A stretch of DNA of 64,000 bases from positions 104,065,547 through 104,129,546 of the forward strand of contig CM028377.1 in assembly GCA_013146195.2 (NCBI GenBank). The letters run 5' to 3'. Positions within the stretch are counted from its first letter, which is position 1. Each line of letters begins with the position of its first letter. This DNA is from Codonopsis lanceolata. Its lineage: Eukaryota; Streptophyta; Magnoliopsida; Asterales; Campanulaceae. Under the pieces are notes generated by a model. The model made no database searches and had not been told where the DNA came from. It saw only the letters and a list, made by a program, of their open reading frames with translations. Position numbers and translations under genes: made by a program. Shown here piece after piece: positions 45,959 through 57,067 of this stretch.

Positions 45959-47270
45959 TAAACTAATCAATAATTTGATGATTCGAATTAGTTAGTAGAA
46001 CACACTAAGTAATACATGTAAGCAGTCTTTATGAATTTCTAGAAACAGGTTAGCATGCTTTATGAAAACTGACTAATACAGTGATAAGTTTTTCAAAAAC
46101 AGGCTGAATCTGAATAGTGTATAATATTTAAACAGAAGGATGGTATGAATCTGAACATAATCAGATTATAACAAATAGCCTAAATCATGTAAATGACAGT
46201 TAATTGATTCTGATTTGTGAGCGTAAAGCAGGATGAGTGCAGCCATTATAACATATGGTCTCGCGAATCACTAAAAGCAGATTAATCTATGTTCGAATAC
46301 ATAACATATTCGTATATGGTCGAATCTGTTAATAGAAACGATTAGAGCGCGGTTTCTGTGAACACCCGATAGATTAGTCTGAGATTGAAATCATGTTAAA
46401 GACTATAATGTACATTTAATCGACACTTAGAGATGAAGAAGATCCATCCGATGCATTTGGAAACAAAATAACAAGCCAAAAATACTTTTTGTCTTAAGAT
46501 TGTTAGGAGGGTATGGCCTGATTTGATTCAATTTCAGTATTGTGTGTGTGCACGTATATCAAGTTCCTCGAGACACTTAAGCTCTTCCCTTAAGACAAAA
46601 CGGCACCATATGCTGAAAGGGCGGGTTGCACTGAAGTCTCCTGGGTTTAGGATACTTACGTGAGTGAATAGGCCAATTCTCCAAGCTTCAGTCACCGGGC
46701 GAATCAAACACGCTGCTGTATCTCTGTATCATGGCAGAAGGTAGTGCAGAAAGAGGAGAGTTTTTCAGTGCCAAAATCTGTGGTTTGATGCAATATATGT
46801 ATGGTAGTTTGGGAGATGGAAGTTGGGAGCAGTTGACTGTCCGAAAATGGACACTGGCAAGTAGCGATTGCAGTGTATGCGAAATGGACACCGTTTCGCA
46901 TATTGCCCGTAATCGTGTCAAAGGCCGCCGAACTGTTTCGTCCCTTATGGTGAAAAAGATAAGGTCAAGGCGGCCAGGCAACCCGCTAAGCCAAGCCAAG
47001 CCGGGCAGGCGGCGCGCGCATGTTTGGACCTTCACTTAGCTAGGTCTTCCCCTCCTACAAAGTGTAGTGGCCCCGAGGCCGAAAGTAAAGCCTCAGCTTT
47101 ACTTTAAAAAGTAGAGCTAGTTTCATATTATTCCCAATGTGGGATTCCCACTTCTTTCCCTTACATGACTAGCTCATTCAAGTTAGTTTGAATCCAAGTT
47201 TCCAACAGTAACTGTCGTGTGACACGACGTAGAGCGAAAGCTCATAAATCTACTATTAAATTGTTTCTTT
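45959..47270. other. Unassigned stretch
   Basis: The first ~500 bp are AT-rich with repeated AATCTGAAT/TGATTCTGA phrases and may be the leader of a copia element. Two overlapping frames at 46688-47039 are open on both strands; the + frame (102 codons) is basic at its end and matches no family I know. 47040-47270 includes CCCAATGTGGGATTCCCAC and leads into the LINE start. Confidence 0.4.
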
Positions 47271-49784
47271 ATGGTTGTCTTCGTTTGGAATGCCCGAGGT
47301 TTGGGTAATAAAGAAACTGTCAATTTTTTGAAATGTCTTAAATCTCAGCATAGACCGCTTATGTGTGTCATTTTGGAACCTAAAATCAGTAGTGATCATA
47401 TGGATCATGTTGCTAGGAAACTAGGTTACAATTTTTTTTTTTTTTTTTGCATCGCAGTCCGGTTAACTCTCATATTTGGTTATTTTGGGATGATAAAGCA
47501 AATGTGGATTTTATGGACGCTTATAATCAACATATCACTATTGGTCTCTAGGTGGGGGCGGATTTTCATTTATTGGCTTCTTTTGTCTATGCTAAGTGCA
47601 CTAGTAGTGAACGATATGATCTGTGGTCTGCTCTTCGTCATGTTGTTTTGTCTCATAATGAGCCGTGGATTGTTGGTGGTGACTTTAACGTTATCCTCCA
47701 TTCTTCTGAGAAACTCGGCAGATGTCCTAATGTTTCTAGTGAAGTTGCTGAGTTTACAGATTTTGTTCATGATGCTGGTTTGGATGATGCGGGTTATGAA
47801 GGTAGCCATTATACGTGGTGTAATAATCAAGAGGCAGTGCTAGAATCTGGAAGAGGTTAGACAGAGTTTTATTAAACTCTGTAAAGCTTCGGGTCCTAAT
47901 TTTAAAGTGGTGCATTTGAGTAGAACGCACTCTTATCATGCACCCCTTCTTGTGGAGTTCCCAATTTTTAAAAAACCGAAGTGTTCTTTTCGGTTCCAAC
48001 AGATGGGCTTGATCATCCTAATTTTCAGGATTTTGTTCGTGAACAATGTAATATACATGTTGTTGGAAGGGCAGGTGATGTTCTTCAAAAAAAAGCTTCA
48101 ACTTTTTAGTGGTGCCTTGAAACAATGGAATTGGGGTGTTTTTTGACATGTGCACAAAAGGCGGTAAGGGCTGACGAATGGGGGAAAAGGCCTTTCCTTT
48201 TCTGGTCCCCCCGGAGCCCTATAGTAGGATCCTTTTCGGATTTGGCAAGGATCAAAGGAGATCTCTTTGCATAGCTCGGGTCGAACAAAGGTGCCATCGA
48301 ACCGGCAAGAGGAAGTCTTACGATCGGACATGAGTGCCCAGAAGTTCGAATTGGGTCGGAAGGCTAAAGGCAAAAGAATGGGACAGTGGGCGAGATATAT
48401 CAGCAGTGAATTTTCCATACAAATAGAGGCGCTTATCAATGCTTCTTGTCAAGACACAATTACACAGATGGAGATGGCTCTTCAACAGAATTGGAATAGT
48501 AATGTTTCTGCCCGGCTTGAGATTGCTAAGCAGGAGCTCATATATTTATTGCGCTGGGATAATGAGTTACTCCATCAAAAAACTAAACAACTTTGGCTTC
48601 AAGATGGGGATCGTAATACAACCTTTTTCCATGCTAACCTAAAAGAACGAGAACGTTTGAGATCGAGCAGTTCGGTATTTTTCTCACCTTTTTAATGCTG
48701 AAAGGACGAATATAAATGAGGATTTTTTTTCCTTATTGTGTCGAACCAGTTGAATACACAAGACAATGAGGCTTTGCTTCATCGTTTGGATGTGGATGAA
48801 ATCTTGTTAGCGGTTAAGAGTTTAAATCCCAACAGTGCTCCGGGTATGGATGGCTTCACTGGTTGGTTTTATTAGGGGTGTTGCGGCATTATTTGTGATG
48901 ACTTTGTGGCTACAATTCAGGAATTTTTTTTGAGGTTAATGCCTCGGGGTTTCTCTACTACATCTATGGCGCTTCTACCTAAAGTGGATAATCCGTAGGA
49001 TTTAGAGATTTTAGACCGATTAGTCTCTGTAATTTTTCAGAGAAGATTTTCTCTAAAATTGTGGCCAATCGGTTAGTTAGCTTTCTTCCTAATTTAATTT
49101 TGAAGGAATAGTCTGGTTTTGTTCGTGAAAGAAAAATTCAAGAAAAAGTAGTTCTAGCTCAAGAACTTGTGCATAAGATTGGTAGTAAGGTTCGAGGGGG
49201 AAATGTGATATTCAAGTTTGATATGTCTAAAGCCTATGATCGTCTTGACCGGGACTTTCTCATTCAAGTGCTTTGAACTTTTGGTTTCTCTCATGTTGCG
49301 TGTGATCTTGTTTATTGGTTGATTTCTAATGTGTGGTATTCCATTAAAATTCAAGGGGAAAATTTTGGTTTCTTCCATTCCACAAGGGGTGTGAGGCAAG
49401 GAGACCCTCTGTCCCCCTCTTTTGTTTATCTTAGCTCAAGATGTTTATCTTTACAGCTTAAACGAGCATTTTTAGGAGGGGCATGTCGAGTTTTTCATTA
49501 GAGGAGAGGAGACTTATATCTCATTTAATGTATGCTGATGATATCCTCTTGTTTAGTAATGGTAATAAACACACTGTGCACACGTTTCGTCAGATATTTT
49601 CGGCTTAAGAAAGAGCTTCTGGCAGCTTGTTAATCTGAGAAAAAGTGGTTTTTTTACTTCTCCTCGTTGTTCAATTAGCAAGGATGTTTTGTAAGCACAA
49701 TGGTCGGGTTGTCGGAGAAAGTATTTTCTGATGAAATATTTGGGTATTCCTTTTTTTCCTGGGCGTGTGAAGCGGCAATACTTT
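47271..49784 (+). mobile_element. L1-type LINE, 3'-truncated, degenerate
   Basis: ORF2 of a plant L1 element. The endonuclease opens with VFVWNARGLGN at 47275 and continues in shifted frames (EPWIVGGDFNVILHSSEK at about 47660-47715; GSHYTW at 47800-47820). After a foreign insert the linker resumes (LWLQDGDRNTTFFHANLKER, about 48590-48650). RT follows: NSAPGMDGFTG at 48830-48870, FKFDMSKAYDRLDRDF at 49212-49260, GVRQGDPLSPSF at 49388-49425, YADDILLFSNG at 49530-49562, YLGIPFFPGR at 49738-49770. Stops and frameshifts are frequent. The sequence changes to CACTA-like DNA at 49785. Confidence 0.9.
48145..48425. other. GC-rich foreign insert within the LINE (organelle-like)
   Basis: About 280 bp between LINE segments (…QWNWGVF and …IEALINAS). 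It is clearly richer in G and C than its surroundings (for example GGTCCCCCCGGAGCCC, GGGAAAAGGCCTTTCC) and interrupts LINE coding sense. Both strands are open for about 100 codons. The style resembles plant mitochondrial DNA transferred to the nucleus, but I cannot match it to a named mitochondrial gene. Confidence 0.4.
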
Positions 49785-50137
49785 AACTACTAGAAACCGG
49801 CTAATTATCGAAGGAAATCTGACCGACGGAATTTTCCGTCGGTATTTACCGACGGAATCTCATCTATTGCCGACGGACTTCCGTCAACAAATAGGTGTCA
49901 TATTTATGGAAGGATATTCCGTTGATAATCCAAAAAATTTCGTCAATAAAACAAAAAAGTTCATCGGTAAATTAAATGGAAAATAACCCCATATTTACTG
50001 ACAGAGTATTCCATCAGTAATTTCAAGTTTCCGTCAGTATTTGCCGATAGATATTTACTGATGGACATTTCCGTCGGTGATTACAAAATAAAAATTACTG
50101 ACGGACATTTCCGTCAGTGATTACAAAATAAAAATTA
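49785..50137 (+). mobile_element. CACTA-like transposon end with subterminal repeats
   Basis: Begins (A)ACTACTAGAAACCGGC, close to the CACTA-family terminal inverted repeat with its first bases decayed. A dense set of inverted CCGACGGA/TCCGTCGG subterminal repeats follows from 49834 to 50120. Such repeats bind the CACTA transposase in well-studied members. The other end is not found. A MULE (50138-51895) sits inside it, and the flanking sequence continues at 51905. Confidence 0.6.
50129..50137 (+). repeat. 9-bp target-site duplication, left (MULE)
   Basis: TAAAAATTA, identical to 51896-51904. Confidence 0.85.
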
Positions 50138-50350
50138 AGGATAAGTGTACCATTAGTCTCTGAACTTTGGCCAAACACATCATTAGTCCCCAAACTTTCA
50201 AAAGTTTCACCACTGACCTAAGTAGGCCTTTTTTGCTCATCGAAGGTCCCTAGCCCTAACGCCGTTTGTTTATTTCCGTTAAGTGAACATGTGCCACTCA
50301 CATGCACAAAATAAGGGAGTTATGTGTAACTTCATCAAAATAGGGGGCAA
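50138..50350 (+). repeat. Left terminal inverted repeat of the MULE
   Basis: Pairs with 51680-51895 reversed at roughly 90 percent by eye. Homology ends near AAAATAGGGG. Confidence 0.85.
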
Positions 50351-50539
50351 AGTGAATATAAACTAATTTTTTTCCCTAATCTATTCTCTATTATTTCTTA
50401 TTTTATCAGCCCTACATTATCAGCAGAGTGAACCGGACTCTGGTCCTTCAATGGACTCTCTGAATTTCCTGGTTCAAAATCCCTAAATTCAACTTCATTA
50501 TTCTCGTACCTACTACTATTATTCTCTTAAATTCCATTA

Positions 50540-50800
50540 TTGAGCCTTGACGCCGTCCAATTCGTTCTCCCTCTTTTGACCGATCTCTTCGATTTTGACT
50601 TCCTGTTACCGAAATCGAGATTATCTTCGGACTCAAGTGTTGTGGTCTCGCGACAATCAACAACAGCACCGAACCGCACCACCGCCGTTAACGAGGTTGG
50701 TCGTGATCGATTCAGCGATTGGTTGCGCCGCCGCTAAACCTCTCAACCGAGTCAATTTCGCGGTACCCACGGGGCTCTCCGGCCTCTTTAACGTATTATG
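50540..50800 (+). pseudogene. Second captured gene fragment in the MULE (unidentified)
   Basis: GC-richer sequence open on the + strand (frame to about 50801: IGCAAAKPLNRVNFAVPTGL). It lies on the strand opposite the DUF1639-like fragment, so it probably comes from a different source gene. I do not recognise the source. Confidence 0.3.
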
Positions 50801-51237
50801 ATAATTTGCTCTCCTAGGGGACTCGAGCGACACCGGTGGCGGCTCGACGAGTTTGTAGATTGCAAGGCCGGGGTGGAATTGGAATTGGGATTGGGGTCGA
50901 CACCGGCAACCATCGTTGGTGGTTTCTCCTCTTCAAGCATGGAAATTTTCATTCTGTCGGCGGCGACGCGAAGATTGAACATGACCTTCTCGTGAACCGC
51001 ATCGATTCCGTCATCACTGTTGCTCAACAGCGATTTGGGATGGGGAGAAGATCTGCTATGGTGGGTGGTGAGTTGTTGTGTTCCGGGGCGGGGACGGAGG
51101 TTGACGTCTGATCCCGGATTGGGATTGGGATGGGTGTCGTTGATTTTCATGCAACAGAGGTAGCGTTGGTTGCCCCAACGCAACGTGGGTAAGGTGAAGT
51201 TGTGAAGAAGACGTGATCTCTCCGGTGGCAACGCCAT
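50788..51237 (-). CDS. Captured DUF1639-like gene fragment
   Basis: 149-codon open frame in the MULE. It starts MALPPERSRLLHNFTLP and continues LRWGNQRYLCCMK. This matches the conserved (P)LHNF.LP.LKWG.Q..LRCMK core of plant DUF1639 proteins (function unknown). Near residue 75-100 it has DDGIDAVHEKVMFNLRVAAD and RMKISMLEE, the second conserved block. In host genes these blocks usually come in the opposite order or with longer spacing within a 200-300 residue protein, so the frame is probably a rearranged or trimmed capture. The Met start is natural for the family. Whether it is expressed is unknown. Confidence 0.6.
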   Translation of the reverse strand: MALPPERSRLLHNFTLPTLRWGNQRYLCCMKINDTHPNPNPGSDVNLRPRPGTQQLTTHHSRSSPHPKSLLSNSDDGIDAVHEKVMFNLRVAADRMKISMLEEEKPPTMVAGVDPNPNSNSTPALQSTNSSSRHRCRSSPLGEQIIIIR

Positions 51238-51679
51238 AAATTCAGAGCTCTCTGCTCCTCTGTTTCTTTCTTCCCACCACTAACCGGAAAACTCACCAAT
51301 TAACTTTCTTTCTATTCTATAAAAAGAAAGTTAGACAGAGAGAGGTGGGGAATGGTGGAGCTCAAGAAGAACAGTATGGTGAAATTCAAAGACTTTGTAA
51401 TCGTTGTTGGAGTGAAAGGAGAGAGAGAGAGAGAAAGAGAGAGAGAGATTTTGAAATTGGGGGCGTGGGTTTTCAAAAGCATGGAAGGGAATGAGAAGGA
51501 AAAGAAAGGGAGAGATTGAGAATTGTTGTTGACTGGATCGTGGTTGAGGAGGTCGGAATTAGGGATGGGGTTCGGCCAGGGAGGGGAGAAGGCGGAGAGG
51601 ACGAAACAACAATGAATTTGGAAGTTTATGTAAATCTGGGTTTTATTTTTAAAAATTTCTTTTGAATTTAAAATTTTCA

Positions 51680-51895
51680 CATTACTCCCCTATTTTGATG
51701 ATGTTACACATAACTCCCTTATTTTGTGCATGTGAGTGACACATATTCACTTAACGGAAATAAACAAACGGCGTTAGGGCTAGGGACCTCCGATGAGCAA
51801 AAAAAGACCTACTTAAGTCAATGGTGAAACTTTTGAAAGTTTGAGGACTAATGATATACTTGGCCAAAGTTCAGGACTACTGGTACCCTTATCCC
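51680..51895 (-). repeat. Right terminal inverted repeat of the MULE
   Basis: Reverse counterpart of 50138-50350, ending CTTATCCC. Confidence 0.85.
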
Positions 51896-51904
51896 TAAAA
51901 ATTA
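51896..51904 (+). repeat. 9-bp target-site duplication, right (MULE)
   Basis: TAAAAATTA, identical to 50129-50137. Confidence 0.85.
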
Positions 51905-53531
51905 ACCCTATCGGTCTTCTATCTTCGCAAATCAGACAGATATTAGTGCTCACAATCTCTCTTCGCAAACCTCAGCTCGCCATCGACGCCGCAGCCACTG
52001 CCGCCATCGCAGCCACTGCAGCCACCGCAACCACCGTGCACACTCCTTCCGTTCGCATTCCCTCTGTCTCTATCACTCCCTAAAGCTCTCAGGTATGTCT
52101 CTCTAAAACCCTAGATTTCCCCCTCTCCTTTTTTCACGGTCTCTCTCAAATCCTTTTCTCAAACTCTCTATTCGCTATTCGTCAGCCACTGCCAGTCCCT
52201 TTGCTTCAACTCCCTCCGCCACCGTCAACCCAGGTACTGCTCTTTTCTCTTCGGTACATTAAATAATTAATTTGGCTGATCGACGCTTACAAAGATCGGA
52301 AGCTTCTGATTTCTGGTGTTCTTTCTGTAAGAGTGATGATGTAAGGAACAATCATGTGCCTATAAGTTCATTGTTTGGCCTTAATTCAAAAGCCAGCTTT
52401 ACATGCTTTGAAGATAGTTATGTGAAGCATTTTGCATAAATGGGCATGATTGGGGTTATTGATTTTCTCTTCTGGAGTATGACAATTTTTTTATTTATTT
52501 TTAGTTGTATGAGACTAGTAATATGTATGATGTTAATGATAGGTGATAATACTTGCAGAAGTATGCATTTTTTGGGGCTATGACGCTCTATTCCCAAAAA
52601 ATAAGTCCTTGTTGACAAGTTAAATTGTTTTATGATTGTAACTTTACTTCTTTGTATTTCTTTGAAGTTCTAAAATTATTTCTTTTTCTTAAAATGAAAC
52701 TATTTTTGGGACAGAGCCAAAAAGGTAGTGACATTATTTTTGTGGATAGAAGTATGTGATTTTAGCACAAGTAAACAATTGAACAGGGTGGATCACATCA
52801 TGTAAACTAGAGCTTCATGGTGTAGGTGGTTTACTTGGGATTGTTTTTAGATTGATTTCTCTGAGTTCGAGTTAGTCACCAACACTTAACATTGGTGTAC
52901 AACATTAGCGCCCCTGATTGGTGATAACCAAGTGTTTTTGTAATTATGATTACTTAAATAACGTTAGTTAGAAAAACATTTAAGTATCCATCAAATAGGG
53001 TGTTACACCAACGTTATGTGTTCGTGTACGAATTTGTACTCTTGATTTCTTACAATGGTTTATGCTTCATTAGTGTTGAGAAATTTGCAGCAAGGCCTTG
53101 TTTGGGTAAACCCCAAAAATGGTCCATGCACTTGTATCCAATACTTTTGAGAGTATGGACTTACGTAAGGCCATCTTATGGATTTTAATTCGTAAGACGA
53201 GTTCCACTTTCTTAGAGTTTAACCCACCAACACATGATGAGTCGGGTAAAGAGGATACGTCTTATAAAAAGTATTCGTAAGATCGTTTTAAACAACTTTT
53301 TGCTTACTTTTAATTTGGTTTTGTCCTTCCAACCATTTGTTTCTACTGTTAGTTAAATGGTCATGTGAATTGCATACAATTAATATTTTTCATTAATATT
53401 TGTAGTAGTCTAATTCATTTTTGTCTCATTATATCTGCATAAAGGAGGAGCAGCAAACTGGTGTGATTCATTTGTCTGTGTATTGGCTCCTAATCCTGCT
53501 GATCCCCAAGAAGTTCCTTCTGTTTGCAGGT
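51905..53531 (+). pseudogene. Spliced-gene-like fragments (unidentified)
   Basis: A C-rich, Ala/Thr-coding segment (about 51960-52092) ends at a good donor (CTCAG/GTATGTC). A 48-bp segment at 52186-52233 is flanked by TCAG and GTACTG. A further exon-like piece at 53445-53529 (reading GAANWCDSFVCVLAPNPADP) is bounded by AAAG and CAG/GTAATT. The intervening DNA is intron-like. I do not recognise the protein. It could be a small host gene, or sequence carried by the CACTA-like element whose left end is at 49785. Confidence 0.3.
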
Positions 53532-55079
53532 AATTTACCCACTAAATTAATACTTCCATGTGTACAACTTGTCGATTTGTTTGCCTTGCCCTTTCTTTAA
53601 GCTCAAATTCGCCCGATAATCCATGGAATTATGCATTAGATTAGTATATGTTTGATGAACTAATCTTGAACTTTTTGACTAATAGTCATTAAAGAAGTGT
53701 ATAACTATGAGGTTGGGTTTAACTAACTAAAGTAATCTGGTTCATGTCGATATCGGATTAGTTGGAGGTTGTGAGACTAACTCAATTAATTATTCATCGG
53801 TCCCAAAAATGCCTTAAACAAGAACTCCCTTCAAAGTGTGAAACACTTAACTTAATCTGATAGATGAACTCAAACGGAAAGAAAGAAGAAACATATAGAG
53901 TTACAAACCTTCAAAAACTTGTATTGAATGTGGGCAAATGCAATATTAGGCTAAATGTCATGACCTTTTCAAACCTACCCTATATGAATTTTAAGACCAT
54001 ACTTCTGGTTCATAGTTACTAGATTGTTAAAGACCTTTAAGTTATCAAGTTTGCAGAAACTATGGAACATCCCCTAATTTCTGATAACAAATTGATCATA
54101 ATATATTGAACAATTTATTGTTTTGTTCTTGGCTTCTTGCTAGAGAAATATAGGGAAACAAGTTCCAGCTGTTCAGATTGGACTTTCCTTGTCATTGGAG
54201 ATGGAAACTACTCTTTGTTCTTTGTGACCTACAGACTGACCTGATATCCACGATAGTACTGAAATCCCTTAATGAAAAGGAACGGTAACCAAAAGATGGA
54301 GGTTCTGATACTGAAACCAGATGTATGTTTTTGTTAATTTTAATTTAAGCATTGAGATTAAACCAGAGGTATTTCTACTAGCCAAGAAAATGAGAAATAA
54401 CGTCTAAATAAGAGTTGCTGTCCTCCGGCTCACTATAAACTGTACCTATTTGCCACTAATAATTTTGTCATTCTTCAGTCCCCAAGTCAATGTCAGTTTT
54501 TTTAGTTTTTCATAGGAAACATTGCTGTTTCTATATTAAAATTTAGAAAGAGAAACATGTCCCTGTTTCTGATTGGTATATATGGTAATTTTAATAACAG
54601 AAATGTGTTTGGTAACTTTGCTAGTTTCTGTTTTCCTACATCAAATTATTTTATTTTAAATATTTTTTCTTGGAAAATTCCTCTCCCCCCCCTCTTTGTT
54701 TTTTGTTTTTCGCTTTTTTTGTACAACTCCTTTGCATTCCCAATTAAACTCTTTTTTAGTCTAAACCCAGAGCAAATAGTCATATTCTTATCTCTTCCAA
54801 GTTTTAGCACCTCCTAGTATAGAGAGTACCAAAGCAATATATCCACATAACTCTCAAATATCACATTAAATTGGCTGGGTTCTACCCTCTTACTGCTCTT
54901 ACTTGGTAGATCACAATAATCAATATAACATATTCAATTTTTGTATTTCTTCATAATATGTAGTCAAATCAAAATCACACATTACATTTTTTATAATTGA
55001 AACATTGGAATATCTTCTATGTAGTTTAAAATCGTGGGGGTCAACGTAACCTGGTAGTAGACAAGTAGTTATTAATAAA
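53532..55079. other. Stretch without a recognisable gene
   Basis: AT-rich, intron- or intergenic-like. The longest frame (54557-54817, Phe-rich) is compositional. Possibly the downstream part of the gene-like fragment ending at 53531. Confidence 0.4.
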
Positions 55080-55378
55080 TACCCTTTTCTAGACTAAATA
55101 CGTTATAAAGCATGTAATTTTAATGAAACCCTAAAATCAGACCGAAATGGCGAGTTAGGTGTTTAACCCCTTCCCAACTCGTAACTTAGCCTCCGAATCT
55201 ATACATTTTTTAGTACAATTGATTTTTCTATGTTTAACCTTAAAATAGAGATGACGACTTCGTACACATATTTTTAAGAGTCCACGACGAGGCCGAGCGT
55301 ATTCCGCGCGCTCTAATGTTTCCAACCTGCCTGCTTTTCAGTAGCGAGGCCCGCGGGGTCGAAACGGGGTTCTCACAC
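55080..55378 (-). mobile_element. Tat/Ogre-like LTR fragment, diverged family
   Basis: Read on the minus strand: starts near GTGAGAACCCCGTTTCGACC (55378), then AGTCGTCATCTCTATTTTAAGG, GATTCGGAGGCTAAGTTACG and AGTTGGGAAGGGGTTAA. These are the same motifs, in the same order, as in LTRs A-D, but with much divergence. It is truncated at about 300 bp. Confidence 0.55.
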
Positions 55379-55727
55379 GTGCATCGGTAGTCCCTCAGAG
55401 CGGTGGTTGATATTGGTGCGCTTGGAGCTGCTTGGCCGAAGAAGATGACAAGAGGCCGGCGATGGAGAAAAGAGAGATGGAGACGAAGCTAGATGGCGAG
55501 CAGATCTCAGAAGAAGAGGAGGAAGACGAAGAGGAGGGAGAAGAAGTGAGAGAGTGAAGAGAAAATGAGAAAATGGAAGAAGAAGACCGAAGTAGCATGT
55601 CGCGGGCAATTTTGGAACAAAATTATGAAAATGGACTTTTGCGGGTTTTAAAAAAAGGTACTATAGTGGTTACATTTTCAAAAAATGGTACAAGGCCGCA
55701 ATTATTCCATAAAATAATGAATTTAAA
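55379..55727. other. Unassigned stretch with foldback-like end
   Basis: GA/AG-rich (55440-55590), open on both strands by composition. 55655-55715 resembles the right end of the foldback family (GTGGTTACATTTTCAAAAAATG...GGCCGCAATTATT), so another copy may end here. Confidence 0.35.
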
Positions 55728-56942
55728 GGGAGAAATTCAGGCCGGTCCCTTTAATAAAATTTGTAACCGCTCCAGTCCACCCTTTTTTTTTAAATTGCAA
55801 AAGACCATCTTTGAAATAAATGTTCCTATAATACCAAAAGTTAAAAAAACTCGGTAAATGCATAATAGAACACCCCTAATTGCATACAACCCAGTTACCA
55901 ACAAAGATCTAAACTAGGAATCAAATGGACTAATTTCAAATCAACAATTACAGAGATTCAATGGAGACAAAGATGATTTGACGAGTAAATCAACGGGGAA
56001 ATAGAGTTCAATCGAAAAAAAAACTCATTTTAGATAAAACGGACAACCCACAACTCAGATCTGCAAACGGTGAGCATCAATGGAGACAACGATGATTTCT
56101 TCTCTGCATGCTGCTCCCATTTTTGATAAAGATGAAGCAGCTATATATAGTAGAGAGGAAATATAAAAGGTTGACTTGGGAAACAGATAGAGATTCGTTG
56201 GTGTCTTGCTTTGAATCGCGATACATCATTTTTTGAATCGCGATTCAAAAATTTATTAGGAGTGAATTAATAATACCGGATCATTGGCGACGAGCTTGGA
56301 GATGAGATCGACAACTTCAAAAGCATGGGGAGAACCAGCCCAAATTGCGAAACAATTGTGAATGATTGAATTCAAAATAATCCACTCCACCCTCCATTCT
56401 CAGTTCAAATTTCTAGAATTGAATTCAAAATAATACACTTCAAACAATGGTGAAGGATTGTGGGATCTAGTTGGGTCTCGTCCTTCGACTAAATAAATCA
56501 AGAATATAGAAAAAGAAGGAAAAAATCTGGAGGGGTAAAGACCGGAAAGATTTTGTGGGCACAGAAAAGGAAAATCTCCTCAGGTCAAGTCAGTGCATTG
56601 ATGAATATTGTAGTTTTCAATGTGAATTTATTAACTAACAGGTGAAATTTATTAATAAGTAGATGATGATGTCTGTTTGTATTTCAGACGGTTGGAATAC
56701 AAATACTCAAATATTTGAATCGCAATACATTTTCAAAAATATTTGAATCGCAATACATCAATTTTTTGAATCATGGTGTATAAATTTTTGAATCGCGATG
56801 TATTTTTATAGCACGCCTCAAACTCATTAAGGGTATCGCAGTCATTTCGCCTCTAAAATATCATTTTCCAGTTGAAAAAAAAAACAATATACTGAAACGA
56901 ATTAAAACTTTCAATAGTGGACCGGCCCATAATTTTACCAAA
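55728..56942. mobile_element. Foldback element, copy near PNO1
   Basis: Left end AGGGAGAAATTCAGGCCGG, right end GTGGACCGGCCCATAATTTTAC. Interior repeats of TTTGAATCGCGATACAT at 56204-56245 and 56705-56800. Near its right end, CTCATTAAGGGTATCGCAGTCATTT matches 1878-1905 of copy 1. It ends about 120 bp before the predicted PNO1 leader exon. Confidence 0.5.
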
Positions 56943-57043
56943 TTTAAATGGGTTATCCAGCTTAACCCAATAAATTTGCGGGTTAAGTTGAGTTAAACCC
57001 ATGAACTTGATTATACCCGGCAATTGCAAACTGAAATACTGAA

Positions 57044-57064
57044 CCAACCCTAGCGCCGCGCTAT
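57044..57064 (+). promoter_or_regulatory. Putative PNO1 core promoter region
   Basis: ACCAACCCTAGCG resembles the telo-box (AAACCCTAA) found in plant ribosome-biogenesis promoters. CTATTTAA at about 57060 is a weak TATA-like element. A GGCCCA (site II type) lies upstream at about 56928. Pyrimidine-rich leader DNA follows directly. Confidence 0.4.
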
Positions 57065-57067
57065 TTA

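Larger units (their letters stand above)
50138..51895. mobile_element. Pack-MULE-like element with long inverted repeats
   Basis: 1,758 bp. The terminal inverted repeats are about 210 bp long: AGGATAAGTGTACCATTAGTC at 50138 onward matches, in reverse, the end at 51895. They share TTTCAAAAGTTTCACCA, CTAACGCCGTTTGTTTATTTCC and CACTCACATGCACAAAATAAG. The element is bounded by a perfect 9-bp direct repeat. Long TIRs and 9-bp target duplications define Mutator-like elements. There is no transposase; the GC-richer interior is captured gene sequence, as in Pack-MULEs. A GA microsatellite lies at about 51418-51448. Confidence 0.85.

Noticed and set aside
50540..51111. Plus-strand frames opposite the DUF1639-like fragment
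   Set aside because: For 50800-51111 they are the complement of the better-supported minus-strand frame. Only the part before 50800 is kept, as a weak second fragment.
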